This document shows positions 20,766 through 32,472 of a DNA stretch of 50,810 bases, one piece after another. How positions within the stretch are numbered: position 1 is the first letter of the stretch; each line of letters opens with the position of its first letter. The DNA lies in assembly GCA_016748015.1 (NCBI GenBank), contig JAAOMT010000672.1, positions 580,406 to 631,215 of the forward strand, written 5' to 3'. The stretch is from Geosiphon pyriformis (taxonomy: Eukaryota; Glomeromycota; Glomeromycetes; Archaeosporales; Geosiphonaceae). A program made the translations under genes and the position numbers. The notes under the pieces are model-generated. The model worked only from the letters and a program-made list of their open reading frames with translations. It made no database searches and was not told where the DNA came from.

Positions 20766-22048
20766 AATCTAAGAACATTTCAACCCAAAAATATAACAAA
20801 AGATGAATATACAAAAATATTAACAACTCTAATACTATATTAATACCCAACAGTTCAAGGAGAAATTATCTTCAAAGAAATGAAACAACATAAAACAAAA
20901 ATCCAAATATTTTATTACCTATTAAAATATATTATATCAGAAAAACAGAAAAAATCCAGATCAACCACTCAAAGTAATTACAGAACCAAAAAAAGAAACA
21001 ATATTATACAATATGCACTCAGATCTGACAGCAGAACATTTTCATAAAAAAACAATCATGGAAAGAACCAGAAAAAGATATTATTGGTCATCAATATATC
21101 CAGACATTATTCAATATGTTTAAAATTGTGTGGCTTGTCAGAAAAGAAGAGAAACAAGATCTAGTAAACCACTAAGACTAATTAAAGTAGAACAATTATT
21201 TAATAGAATTGAAATTAACTTAGTCAGATCATTAACAATAACTAGCAAAGGCAATTATTATATAGTAGTGACTATAGATTATTTTACAAAATGGCCAAAA
21301 ACAAAAACAATTCAAAAAGCAGATGGAAAATTTGTAGCCAAATTTGTTTACCAAGATTTGATTTATTGATATAGATTTCCAAAAAAATTGTTATCAGATT
21401 AAGAAATGCACTTTATAAACAGAATATTAGCAAAATTAAGCCAAAGATTTATAATTAAGAGACCATTATTATTACCATATCATCCATAAACAAATAGTTT
21501 AGTTGAAAAGTTCAACAGAACATTGTGTGCAGCAATCACTAAAATCAGCTAAAAAAACCAAGACAAATAGAATTTGTTTATATCATTAGTACTATTTGCT
21601 TATTAGACAATAAAACAAAATACCACACAAGCAACACTATTTGAACTTGTTTATAATAGAACAGCAATATTACCAATTGAGATAGACATTAACACATATT
21701 CAATAAAACCAATAACAGAAGCCAATTTCTAAAAAATATTGCTAAAAAGAACATACAAATTAATAGAAACATTAGAAAACAAAAGACAAAAAGCAACTAA
21801 TAATATTCAAAAGTCACAAAAAAAACAAAAAAAATAACATGATAATTAATTATCAAACAAACCAGTCAAATTCAGAATTGAAGACAAAGTACTCTTACAT
21901 TATACCAAAGCAGAAAAACAATGGAGTAAAAAATTTGATCTCAAATGGGACAGACCATTTTACATAAAAGAAATTCTAGAAAATAAAGCTTATAAATTAA
22001 GATAAAACAACAAAATCTTAGCCAAAACAGTACATGGTAATTAACTGA
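20766..22048 (+). pseudogene. Integrase of element A1
   Basis: HHCC finger at about 21010-21145 (MHSDLTAEHFHKK ... CVACQKRRE). The rve core keeps its acidic residues: TIDYFTKW, LLSD before a TAA at a Gln position, and SLVEKFNRT. A GPY/F-like module lies near 21930-22010 (KKFDLKWDRPFYIKEIL), fairly well kept. Stops at 21368, 21400, 21487 and 21550, among others. It is the direct homolog of the A0 fragment at 1-917 and the A3 copy at 30116-31155. Confidence 0.86.
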
Positions 22049-22963
22049 AACCATATTATAATACAGCATCATTATTGACCAGTAATATTTCACAACTAAG
22101 AGTACAATAAATACTAATCTAACCAAATGAGATTTCATAAGATCTAGAACCAATTATAATTATTGATTTGAATGCATCAAATTAATTAACTAAAAAAGTA
22201 TATAAAAACATAGTATCTGTAACAAAAACAACAAAAAAAATAGAAATACTGAATCATATTTACACCTTAGCTCAACAATTATTTTAGGTCTTAAATCAAC
22301 AACAGTTAAACATAAAAATTGATATTAGCCACTAAACAATCTGCTATTGGAACATCAAAAAAGATAGAAAAACAAAAAATACACTATATTAGTAACCACA
22401 GGACCAAATAAAACACTAGTTGGATAAAATAATAGAAAAAATAAAAAACACTTTTGGGAAAATATCTATTATGGTTCTAACAGAAAAGCTGTTAAAAGAA
22501 TATTAGAAACAGTGGATAAAACAACTTCCAATATTATACTGCTACTATCAGTTGAGACAGAAGTTGGATATTTAGAGATTATATCTTAATAAAGCCAAAA
22601 GAATATTTAATCAAGAGATAATTTGGAATATCAATAACATTATTAAAAAGAAAACAAATTTAACACTACACATTAAAACAATTTATCAATTACACATGAT
22701 ATTTCAAAACTACTCAAAAATATTGCTACACTCTGACATAGAAACAATAACTATTAACCAATGGAAAAGAATGAACAACTCGTAAATTGAAAATATAAAA
22801 ACCAGAGTTGAACAAACAATACTAGAAAGAAAAGTCATAGAACTAATTTAAGATGAAAATTTCAATAAAGCTCAATATTAAAAGAAAGAAATAATGTTAC
22901 TCATAGAAAAAACATACAAGAAAATAGTAAAAAAAACAAATAGACCAATAGGAGAATAATAGT
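22049..22963 (+). pseudogene. Third ORF of element A1, running into the 3' LTR
   Basis: Region between integrase and the 3' LTR. One frame from about 22260 is rich in Asn, Lys and Gln (NTFGKISIMVLTEKL, KTNLTLHIKTIYQLHMIF, TITINQWKRMNNS). It has scattered stops, mostly TAA/TAG at likely Gln positions. It reads through the purine tract (KKEIM) into the LTR as LLIEKTYKKIVKKTNRPIGE and stops at 22961-22963. The layout matches B's third ORF, including a Met-Leu at the LTR edge. A second, older copy lies at 23737-24580. No domain recognised. Confidence 0.6.
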
Positions 22964-23732
22964 TAAACATGTGAACACATTGTTTAGCAATGTGGAGCAT
23001 TGTCAAGAATTACAGCACATTGCTTAGTAATATGAAGCAATATTAGAAAATTATGACACATTGCTTGAAAAGTTATAGCACATTATTTGGGAATGTAAGC
23101 AATCTTGTAGAACTCAAATTATGTATATATAGTAAGAGAAATAAATACAGAAAAGACAAAATTAGTACCAAGATATCCCTGTTAAAACATCTTAATTAGA
23201 ATTATTAATATTAATAAATAATTATTTATCATCTAAATTTTTCTCCCCACTATCTATACTTTATGTTAATAGTATCTGATACTTAATTACACTGGAACAA
23301 TAGCTCTTGATCATGGCTATTAACAGATACTAATATAAATTGTCTTGGCTTATTTCTTTATTTCTTTATTTTTTTTTTTTTCTTTTCTTTTCTTTTGTTT
23401 TATTTACTAATTGATTAAAGATTAAATGCACGAAGTTATTGATGTTAAAATAATTAGTAAAAGACTCAGAAATAAGAGTAAAACACTTAAAGATTAAGAA
23501 TAGCTTATCAGAAGAATTACTGGCCATCATGCTAAGAAAAAAATTTGATGGAATTACAATTCTGGGAAGTAATAAATAAAACTACACTTGAATCTCTGTT
23601 TATTATACAAAAAACTCAACTAAAATTTTTAGACAACCAAAATCTTCAGATATTACCAACCTAATTCAGCTATCAAGTACCAAGTTATGGGTTTGTTATT
23701 TGATTTAAGATTCCAAATAATTACCTATAATA
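22895..23732 (+). repeat. 3' LTR of element A1
   Basis: Starts TGTTACTCAT after a purine tract (aaaagaaagaaa). It ends CTATAATA where other copies have CTGTAACA, so the terminal CA is now TA. CTAT follows, matching 914-917. It is 838 bases long, against about 816 for the 5' LTR without the transposon. U3 repeats of the gcacattgcttag type lie at 22970-23100; a TATA run near 23122-23132. Confidence 0.9.
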
Positions 23733-24580
23733 CTATATTACAATATAATATTATTATCTACCAATAATATTCTACAACTGAAAGCACAATAAATATTAGT
23801 CCAATCAGATGAGATTCTATGAAATCTGCAACCAATTATAATTATTGATACAAACATATCAAAATAATTAATCCAAAATAATATAAAAAGACATAATATA
23901 TGTGACAAAAACAACAACAAAAAATAAAAATCCCAGACCACATCTACTTATTGGCTCAAAAATTATTTTAAGCTGTAAATTAACAATAATTGGATATGAA
24001 AATTGTTATTAATTACCAAAAAATCTGCTATTAAAACACCACAAAAAGAAAAAAAAACAAAAAATACGTTATATCAGCAACCACTGAACTTAACAAAACA
24101 TTGGTTAAATAAAATAATAAAAAAAGTAAAAAATACTTTTGGAAAAATACTCATAATTATTCCAACAGAAAAGTTAATAAAAAAAGTTGAAAACAGTAAA
24201 CAAAACAACTTCTAATACCATACTGTTACTATCAATTGAGACAAAAGCTAAATATTTAAGAACTATATACTAATAAATCCAAAAAAATATTTAATCAAGA
24301 AATAATACAGCAAATTAAAGATTTTATCAAAAAAAAGACAAACTTATTACTTCATATTAGAACAATCTATTGGCTATACACTATATTTTAAAATTATTCA
24401 AAAATACTACTACATCCAGAAATGAAAACAATAACTATTAACTAGGGGGGAAGAATAAACAACTTACAAGTAGAAGACATAAAAACAAGAGTTGAATAAA
24501 CAATATTAAAAAAAGAAGTAATAAAATTAATCTAAAATGAAAATTTTGATAGAACTCAATATTAAAAAGAAGAAAATAAT
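23733..24580 (+). pseudogene. Third-ORF region of the older element A0
   Basis: Continuation of A0 after the CTAT duplication. It is homologous to 22049-22894 but more degraded, with frequent stops and frame changes. Recognisable blocks include NTFGKI-like and TITIN-like stretches near 24130 and 24430. A short open frame at 24003-24215 is part of it. Ends at the A0 3' LTR. Confidence 0.7.
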
Positions 24581-25495
24581 ATTACTCATAAAAAAGAGTA
24601 CAAAAAAAATAGTAAAAAAAACAGATAAGAAAAAATAGACTAATAAGAGAATAATATTGAGCATATAAGCACATTGTTGATAAATTATGGTATATTCTTT
24701 AATAATATGAGCAATGTCAATAGATTAGGACATATTGCTCAGCAATATGAGCATTGCTCAAGAAATTATAGCACATTTCTCATAAATGTATAAGATCTTA
24801 TAAAACATTAATTATATATATATAATAAGAGTATTAGAAGCAAAAAAAAAGAACACACAACTAAGAATTTTTGGTTATAAAACATAATTAGAAGTAGTTC
24901 AAAATTTATATTACATATCAATAAATTATCAATTACTACTTAAATCCATATTATTATTATTTAATTAAAGAATCTTAATTATCTCTATTCTATCAACATT
25001 CTATGTTAATAAAATCTAACATTTAATTATATTGGAACAATAGTTCTTAATCATGACTATTGATAAAATATTAATTTTTTCTTTTCTTTATTTTTTTTTA
25101 TTTTTTTATTTTCTGTTTTTTTTTTGTTGTTTATTGTTTATTAATAGATTTAAAAAATTTAGTGCTAATAAATTAATATTAAAGATAGTCTGGTAAAAGA
25201 CTCAAAAATAAGAGTATAAAACTTAGAAATTGAGGATAGGTTACTAGAAAGACATGACTGCTAGAATAAATTGGCCACTATGCTGAAAAAAAAAATTGAT
25301 GAAATAAGCATTCCAGAAGATTACTGAAACAATTATTAAATCTTTGTTTATTATACAAAAAACTCAACCAAAAATCTTTAAATATGAAAACCTTCAAATA
25401 TGTAAATCTTTAGATATTAACAATTATATTACTTATTAAGTACCAAGTTACAAGTTTGTGATTTGTATTAACACCCCAAATAATCATTTGTAATA
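24581..25495 (+). repeat. LTR shared by A0 (3') and A3 (5')
   Basis: Starts TATTACTCAT (TG changed to TA) and ends TTGTAATA (CA changed to TA). It is preceded by A0's third-ORF region and followed by the middle of A3's gag, with no PBS or gag start. One LTR thus serves two bodies. This is what LTR-LTR recombination between neighbouring elements, plus a deletion, would give. Confidence 0.85.
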
Positions 25496-26140
25496 CTGTA
25501 AACTTAGTAATAAATAGATTATTTAAATTGAATACCAAATTGAAGCAATTTGGCAAAGCCATTAATCATAAAATTGAAGAATACTTAGTTAATAATCAAG
25601 CAATTTATTAATTTCCACAATATTATGACAATTAAAAAAACTTCAATTATTTCTAAAATTAATTGTGTCTGTTCTTCTATTAGTCAATCAATTATAACAG
25701 CAAGAGATACATATCTGTTATTATTGTAGTAAATAAGAACACTTAAAATTAGACTGCCATGCAAAGTTAAATAACCAATGATTGGAAAATCAATATTAAA
25801 ACTCTAATTGTTAGTTTCAAACTCTGAACTATATCCAAAATTAGGAATAATTTTAATCTCATTACATCTCAATAATGCAATAACCAATATATTTACCTCT
25901 AATATATAAAACTTTAACACCAGTTATTTATTAGCTACAGCCATAAATTATCTATTAATTACAACTAATTTAAATACTGCTCTAAAATCTAGTTTAAATA
26001 TCAATTAGCAACCAAAGACCAAAAATTATTCACACACAACAGAATTGAAAATCAGCAATAGTAATGTATCAATTAATTTCCAGTTTATTAAATCAGTCAT
26101 CAAAATTACACCAGTAGAGTTTGAAAAATAGATACATTTA
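25496..26140 (+). pseudogene. gag fragment of element A3
   Basis: Begins abruptly in the post-capsid part of gag (homologous to 7485 onward in A1). A CCHC knuckle remnant near 25707-25755 reads ICYYCSK...HLKLDC with a stop inside. A Tyr/Gln/Pro-rich tail follows. The first 1.5 kb of gag are missing, probably by a deletion whose left edge is the LTR end. Heavily decayed. Confidence 0.75.
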
Positions 26141-26720
26141 AAACCTGAATTTTCAAAGCTATTTAAGTCTCTTGGTTACCCCAGAACTCAATTAATCCAA
26201 AAAATTGGAAAGCCCAATAATACTATTTACCAACAACATCTTGTCAGCCACTGTTATAAAGAATAAATTACTTGTAGCTATATTTTTCTTCAAAATAAAA
26301 GAATCAATAATGTTACTTTTATTCAATAGAATCACTTTTAATGCCAAACTTATCATAACATATACACAGATACCAAAGTTAATGGCCATTTTATTAAATT
26401 AATCTTGATAGTAGTTTAGTAGACAGCATTATTACATGATAACTCATGAACCAATTAGGTTGCTAAGTTAATTATACTGCCAGTATCAGAATTATTACAG
26501 CAAATGAAATAACAAAAACTCTTATTGGTAAAATTAATAACTTTTTATTCAAAGTTAATGGCATTACAACACTCATCAAAGTTTTCATAATAAAGACTAT
26601 GCAGTACCAAACTTTTATTGATAATAATTGGTTGTTTAAGATTAATACTGTATTTAACTAAATCATGCAGAAGCTACAGCTTAGTCAAAATAATCAGTAA
26701 ATTTGGATATCAATTATTTG
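26141..26720 (+). pseudogene. Protease region of element A3
   Basis: Homologous to 18050-18480 and 34640-35110. The active-site area near 26400-26450 has degraded to LDSSLVDSIIT-like remains. Followed by NNWLFKINTVFN-like end of protease. Stops and frame changes throughout. The open frames at 26192-26402 on both strands are chance frames over this region. Confidence 0.65.
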
Positions 26721-27875
26721 CAGACACTTTAAAGCTTCTTTAAAAGAGCAATTATTGATTAAGCTAAAGAAAGAAAAAACAAAACTTACCTGAAAAGCCT
26801 ATCAAGTCTTAAAAGTTAAAAATAAACACAACAAATTACTATTAATACTTTTTTAGAATAATAATAAAAAAAGAAAGAAAGAAGACAAGTCAGAAGTCAC
26901 TACTATTACTGAAAAAATAACCAGTAACTGAAATAAATTATACTTCATGAATACAAGAAAAAAACCACTTTATATTTCACTAAGATACATTAATTATAAG
27001 AAGAAGTTTTTTTTTATGAAAGCTTGGATTTTATCAAATGAAAACTACTAAATACATATTTACTACTATTGTAAATCATCTTACCAAGAACATTTTAATT
27101 ACTCTAAATGACAAAAAAAATGAAACAACAAATCATGTCTTGTTTATAAGGAAGTGCTACTCAATAAAAAAATATGGAATAACATTCTTGGTTAAGAAAG
27201 AATGTGTAATATATTATCTCAATACACAATTTTTATTAGCAACTAGATAAGCCAAGGAATGCTTTTTAACACTGTATAAAACAGAATACTTTCACACTTA
27301 AATAGTTACTTAATAATAAGAACAAAATTTGGTGAATGACAAGTGCCAAAGTTAAAGATGTTTCACTTAATGAAATATTTATGATCAAAAACAATCCACC
27401 AAAACTTGTCAAAACTATTTTTATTTTCAATTCAAATGCATTTATTGATATCTTAAGCAATCTAAAACAGTTTTATAAACACTACCAAAATTTAGTACTC
27501 ACTAAAAAAAAACAAAAACAGTATTTTGAACAATTAAATACTAGATTTTGTAAATATTATTTAATTCTAAGTGACTTTGAATATTGTAATAATTGTAATT
27601 TTATTTACAATCTATCATCATACATGATCTATTTAATCTCTGAAAAAAAAGAGCCAATCAGTGAATATGCATTGGAATTAGAATCAAAAATCAATTGTGA
27701 TTCAGATTTTGATAATGACAACAACAACAGTTTCAATTTTATTTACAATAACAATAATAACAATAACAATTCTAATTCTGATTACAACTCTGAACAATAT
27801 ATTATGCTCCCAAATTTTTTAATAGAGCAAAAACTCAAATGGTTTAACAATAATAATGAAAGTATTATGCTAGAA
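26721..27875 (+). pseudogene. Cys-rich domain of element A3
   Basis: Homolog of the Cys-rich domain of B (11510-12545) and A4. The C-terminal half is open at 27336-27935, with KIKNNPPKLVKTIF-like text matching A4 at 35850 and a second Cys cluster reduced to CKYYLILSDFEYCNNC. A low-complexity Asn/Asp/Ser stretch (27700-27790) links it, in the same frame, to dUTPase motif 1. That shows the domain and the dUTPase belong to one polyprotein. Most cysteines of the first cluster are lost. Confidence 0.65.
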
Positions 27876-28290
27876 TACATATATAATACTAATACAGAGT
27901 TTGATATCAGATATTCAAAAAAAACTGCCATTTAATTGAAATCTTATTTATACACCAGCATAGATCTGAAAGTAGTACTAGAAATTTTGGCAACAACAAT
28001 AGTCTAATTAGTCTCTAGATCTAGTTTAGTAAAAAAAAAATTAATATTAAAAGAGGAATAATTAATACAAGATATATAAGAAATATTATTGCAATACTAT
28101 AAAATAATTCAAAAAAAAATATATAATTAAACCAAATAAAAAATAACAGAGACAATATTTTTGCCTCTGATTAAAATAGCTCAATTAGTATTAGTAAGAA
28201 TAAAGAAAAATTTAGAGATTATGGTAAGAAAGATACAGGGATTTAAATCAACAAATAGAATAAATATACCAATTAATATAGTGAAAAAAA
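27876..28290 (+). pseudogene. dUTPase domain of element A3 (badly decayed)
   Basis: Motif 1 TEFDIRY (27894), motif 2 SRSSLVKK (28014), a frame break through motif 3 (28040-28100), motif 4 region around 28135-28165, and motif 5 reduced to RKIQGFKSTNR near 28225. At least two indels and several stops. It confirms the domain is inherited within family A. Confidence 0.72.
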
Positions 28291-30095
28291 AACAATTAAT
28301 AAAGAAAAAATTATCTCTACTTATCAATTAATTTCTATTTTACTATATAATCAGTATATAGTAGTTATAGAAAAAAAAATGAAAAATCAGCCCCAGATTT
28401 TTGAAACTAAAACAAATATTTGTGAATTAGGAGAGATTGCCATTACCAATCTTTATATATTAGCCAAAAACCACAAACACATTAAGATTCTTATATATAA
28501 CACAACTAAAAACTTTATAAAAATACCAAGTAAAATTACTATCAAATACTTAAGCACTAAAATTGAAAATTAATTATCAACTACTATTTCAAACTTTCCA
28601 CAACTGTACAAATATATAAATATTACATTACAAACAATCTATAAATAAAAAGAGTATTATTTATTATAATCAAAACAATTATAACAAATAAACTTGAGAA
28701 ATTTAAATTCATTTTAACATATATAACTCAAAATATTACTCAACAATTTTACTGACATTTTTGTCAGTAAAAATGAATTTTGTAGAACTGATATTATCTA
28801 ACACCAAGACTGGAAATACAATGCCAATCAAACAAATAGCATATAAAGTACTATTAGTTAGTTATGAAATCATCCAACAAGAAATTAACAGAATGTTAGA
28901 CAACAGATTAATTTAACTATTAATAAATTTATGATTATTACCAGTGGTATTAGTCCATAAAAAAATAAAAAAATCCACTTTTGTGTAGATTATCAGAAGC
29001 TTAATAATATTACTTATAGAAACAACTATTTAACTTCACAGATACAAAAATTATTTAATGTTTTTAAAGAGAAAAAATGGTTTTTAATATTGAATTTAGA
29101 TAGTGATTACTGGCAATTAGCCATAAATTTAGCCAACAAGAAAAAACCAGCATTCACAATCAGAGAAAAAAATTTGAATTTGATGTTATGTTTTTTGGCT
29201 TAACCAATGCTCCAGCTATCTTCTAATAGTTTATGAAAATTGTTTACACCAGATTACTATGAAAATCAGTAGTAGTCTACTTGAATAACACCAACATGTT
29301 TTCCAAAACATTCAATAATCATTTCTACTATTTTTAACAAATATTTGAAAGATTAAGAAGAGCCAAATTGAAATTAAATACAATTAAATGTTTCTTTAGA
29401 AAAACTGAATACAAATTTTTAAAACATGTTATAAGCAAAGGTAGCATCAAAACAGATTTAAACAAAATTGAAATAGTTAAGAACTTTTCAGTACCAATAA
29501 ACTTGACAAAATTAAGAGTATTTTGGAATTTGCTAGATGCTATTATCACTTTATCCAAAATTTTTTTAAACTGGCTTAACTACTTTACCAGCTTTAAGCA
29601 AAAAAATGTTAAATATGAATAAACCAAAACACGACAAAAAACTTTTAACATCTTAAAAAAAAAGCTTATTTAAGTCTTAATACTAATCTATTCAAATTAT
29701 AGCAAGCCATTTATTATTACCATTAATGTATTCAGTCAAGTATTGAGAACTGTATTGTTACAAAAAAGAGTAAACAAACAAAAACATATGCCAGCTGAAG
29801 TTTAAATCCAGCTAAGAAAAACTATAAAATCTTAGTATTGGAATACTTAGTTATTTATTGAACTGTTATCAAATAAAAAAAATATTTAAACCAAAAATTT
29901 AATGTATACATAGATTACAAAGAATTAACATTAATTTAAAAGCAAAAATTTTGAGACAATTGTCATATAAAATAAAAAATAGAACTATTACCATTTAACT
30001 ATATCATATATTATAAAAAAAAAAAAAAAATAGAAATATTAATAGTTTATTACAGATAAAACAAATCTAAATATTTCAACCCAAAAATATAATAA
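28291..30095 (+). pseudogene. Linker, RT and RNase H of element A3
   Basis: The linker is open at 28379-28573. RT blocks: near 29088 LNLDSDYWQLAIN (first Asp kept), MFFGLTNAPAIF near 29190, and VVYLNNTNMF near 29275 (both Asp of YxDD changed to Asn). The connection domain is open in part at 29368-29622. RNase H remnants run from 29690 to 29950. Stops are very frequent. The region ends at a run of 20 N. Confidence 0.8.
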
Positions 30096-30115
30096 NNNNN
30101 NNNNNNNNNNNNNNN
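30096..30115. other. Assembly gap (20 N)
   Basis: Twenty N between the RNase H end and the integrase start of A3. Compared with A1 (20795 to about 20990), roughly 200 bases of element sequence are absent, so the gap length is not literal. Confidence 0.95.
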
Positions 30116-31155
30116 AGAAATAAACAATACTGTTTAATATGTATTCAGATCTAACTGCAGAATATTTTCATAAAAAAGCAATCATAAAAAGAACCAGAAA
30201 AAGATATTATTGGCTATCAATATATTCAGATATTATTTAATATGTTCAAAATTATGATGTTTGTTAAAAAAAAAAGAAACAAAACTTAACAAACAACTAA
30301 GACTAATTAAAGTGAGATCATTAACAATAATTAATAAAGACAATTAATATATAGCAGTAGTCATGAATTATTTTACAAAATAACCAGAAGTAAAAGCAAT
30401 TTAAAAAGCAAATGCAGAATTTGTAGCCAAATTCATCTACCAAGATTTGATTTGTTAACATAGATGTCTAAAAAAATTATTATTAAATCAAAAAACTCAT
30501 TTTGTAAACAAAACATTAACAGAATTAAGTCAAAAATTTGAAATCAAAAGATTATTATTGTCATCATATTATTTACAAACAAATGGCTTAGTCAAAAGAT
30601 TCAACAAAACATTATGTAAAGTAATAAACAAGATTAGCCAAGAAAACCAGAATAAATAAGATTTGTTTATACTATCAGTATTATTTGCTTATTAGACAAT
30701 AAAGCAAGATACTATATAAATAACATCATTTGAACTTGTCTATAATAGAAAAACAATATTACTAGTTAAGATAAATATTAATACATATTTAACAAAATCA
30801 ATAACAAAAGCCAACTTCCAAAGAATATTGCTGAAAAAAATATATAACTTAATAGAAACTTTAAAAAACAAAATATGAACAGCAGCTAATAATATACAAA
30901 AATCACAAGCAAAACAAAAAAAATAACATGATAATTAATTACAAAATAAACCAGTTGAATTCAAAATTAAAGACAAAGTACTCTTACATTATATCAAAAT
31001 AGAAAAACAATAAAATAGAAAATTTGATTTCAAATAGAACAAACCATTTCACATTAAAAAAATTCTAAAAAATTAAGCTTATAAATTAAAATGGAACAAC
31101 AAAATTTTACTTAATACAGCACATAAAAATTGACTAAAACCATATTATAATATAG
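30116..31155 (+). pseudogene. Integrase of element A3
   Basis: Homolog of 1-917 and 20990-22048. All three catalytic residues are changed: MNYFTK (Asp to Asn), LLLNQKTHF (Asp to Asn) and GLVKRFNKT (Glu to Lys). The Cys pair of the zinc finger near 30255-30270 is reduced to one Cys. The text stops just after integrase, where a family-C LTR piece begins. Confidence 0.82.
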
Positions 31156-31590
31156 TATTATGATTAAAACCTATACTTCTTATTAATTATCATATGTATT
31201 AGCCACTAATATTATATAATTAGCCACTCTATTTTTAGATAGTGATCATTGATCAATGACTTAATCATTGACCTAATTATTGATCTGATTATAGACCTGA
31301 TTATTGATCTGATCATTGACCACTTTTGATAGCTATATAAGTGATGAATCTCTTAGCTGTAGAAAAACATATCAGAAATACAAAGCATATCAAAAATCAA
31401 GAAAATCAAATAAATAAAATAACAACTTTTATTTCAATTATTTTCTTATTGCTAAAACTTCTTTTTTTTATCTTCAAGTATCTGAATATCTTGGAATAAA
31501 AGATTACTTATTGGTTATTTCTTACCTTTTTACTAAAATGTATAATTGCAGCATTTGAAGATTATTGAATAAAATGTGACTAAAGAGCAT
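31156..31590 (+). repeat. Family-C LTR fragment between A3 and A4
   Basis: Matches the reverse complement of the LTR at 48656-49406, starting at its TG end (here TATTATGATT) and running about 435 bases. It includes the 12-bp repeat array (about 31226-31305), the TATA box (agctatataagtgatga, near 31335) and aataattgcagcattt-like text near 31545. It stops where the A4 LTR begins, with gcat at 31587-31590 as a possible duplication. The other half of this LTR is not found in the window. Confidence 0.8.
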
Positions 31591-32454
31591 TGTTACTCAT
31601 AAAAGAAAAAACAGATATAGAAAAATAGTAGACCAGTTAGCATATAAGCACATTGCTCAACAATATAGAGTAATATCAGAAATCACAACATATTGCTTAG
31701 CAATATGGAACAATGTTAGAAAATTAAGACACCTTGCTTAACAAATGTGAGCATTGCTCAAAAAATCATAGCACATTGCTTGGGAATGTGAGTGATCTCA
31801 TAGAACATCAATTATGTATATATAATGGTAGTATTAGAAAAAAAAAAGACAGATTTATTAGTTTAGATTTGATCTAAGCAATCTTTCTATCCATAAACAT
31901 ATCAATAAATAATTATTCACTATTTTAATTTATTTCTTACTATTAATACTTCATGTTGATAGTAATTAATACTTAACCACATTAGAACAATAGCTTTTGA
32001 TCATGGTTATTAACAAAATACAAAAACTTGTAATTGTTTTTGCTTATTTCTTTATCTTTTTTTATTTTCTTTTATTTTTTTTGTTATTTTTTTTTACTAA
32101 TTGATTAAGAATTAAGTGCTGAATTACTGACATCAAAGATAGCCTGATAAAAAACCCAGAAATAAGGGTGAAATTACATATATATTAATGGATAGCTTAT
32201 CAGAAGGGCACAACTGCCAGAATAAATCCAGCCACCAAGCTGAGAAAAAAATTGGGCAGAATTGCAATTCCAAAAAACCACTACAATCATTACTAAATCT
32301 CTGTTTATTATATAAAAAACTCCACAACAAAACTTTTAGACCAACCAAAACCTTTGGATCACAAAACTTCTAGAAACCAACAACATTACATCAATTGAGC
32401 ACCAAGTTACAGGATTGTTATTTGTTTCAAGATCCCAAATAATTATTTGTAATA
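31591..32454 (+). repeat. 5' LTR of element A4
   Basis: Starts TGTTACTCAT and ends TTGTAATA (CA changed to TA), followed by the PBS. It aligns over its length with the other family-A LTRs, including gcacattgcttag-type U3 repeats at 31645-31795 and a TATA run near 31815. Confidence 0.88.
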
Positions 32455-32472
32455 TTTGGTGCTTCTTGTGAG
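32455..32472 (+). promoter_or_regulatory. Primer-binding site of A4
   Basis: TTTGGTGCTTCTTGTG directly after the LTR, with an intact TGG at 32457-32459. It is the best preserved family-A PBS here. Confidence 0.7.

Larger units (their letters stand above)
918..23732 (+). mobile_element. Ty3/Gypsy LTR retrotransposon A1 (host of two nested insertions)
   Basis: A1 is a family-A LTR element inserted into element A0. Its 5' LTR is 918-5993 (split by a DNA transposon) and its 3' LTR is 22895-23732. The four bases CTAT occur just before it (914-917) and just after it (23733-23736). Joining the flanks restores the A0 reading 3' of integrase, as seen in A1's own copy near 22050. Internal order: PBS, gag, (element B nested), protease, dUTPase, linker, RT, RNase H, integrase, third ORF. 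The Cys-rich domain seen in A3, A4 and B is missing here, deleted near 18465. All the pol domains are interrupted by stops. Confidence 0.88.

Noticed and set aside
26192-26402. Complementary 65-codon frames on both strands
   Set aside because: Chance frames over the decayed protease region of A3; the protease homology is in a different, broken frame.
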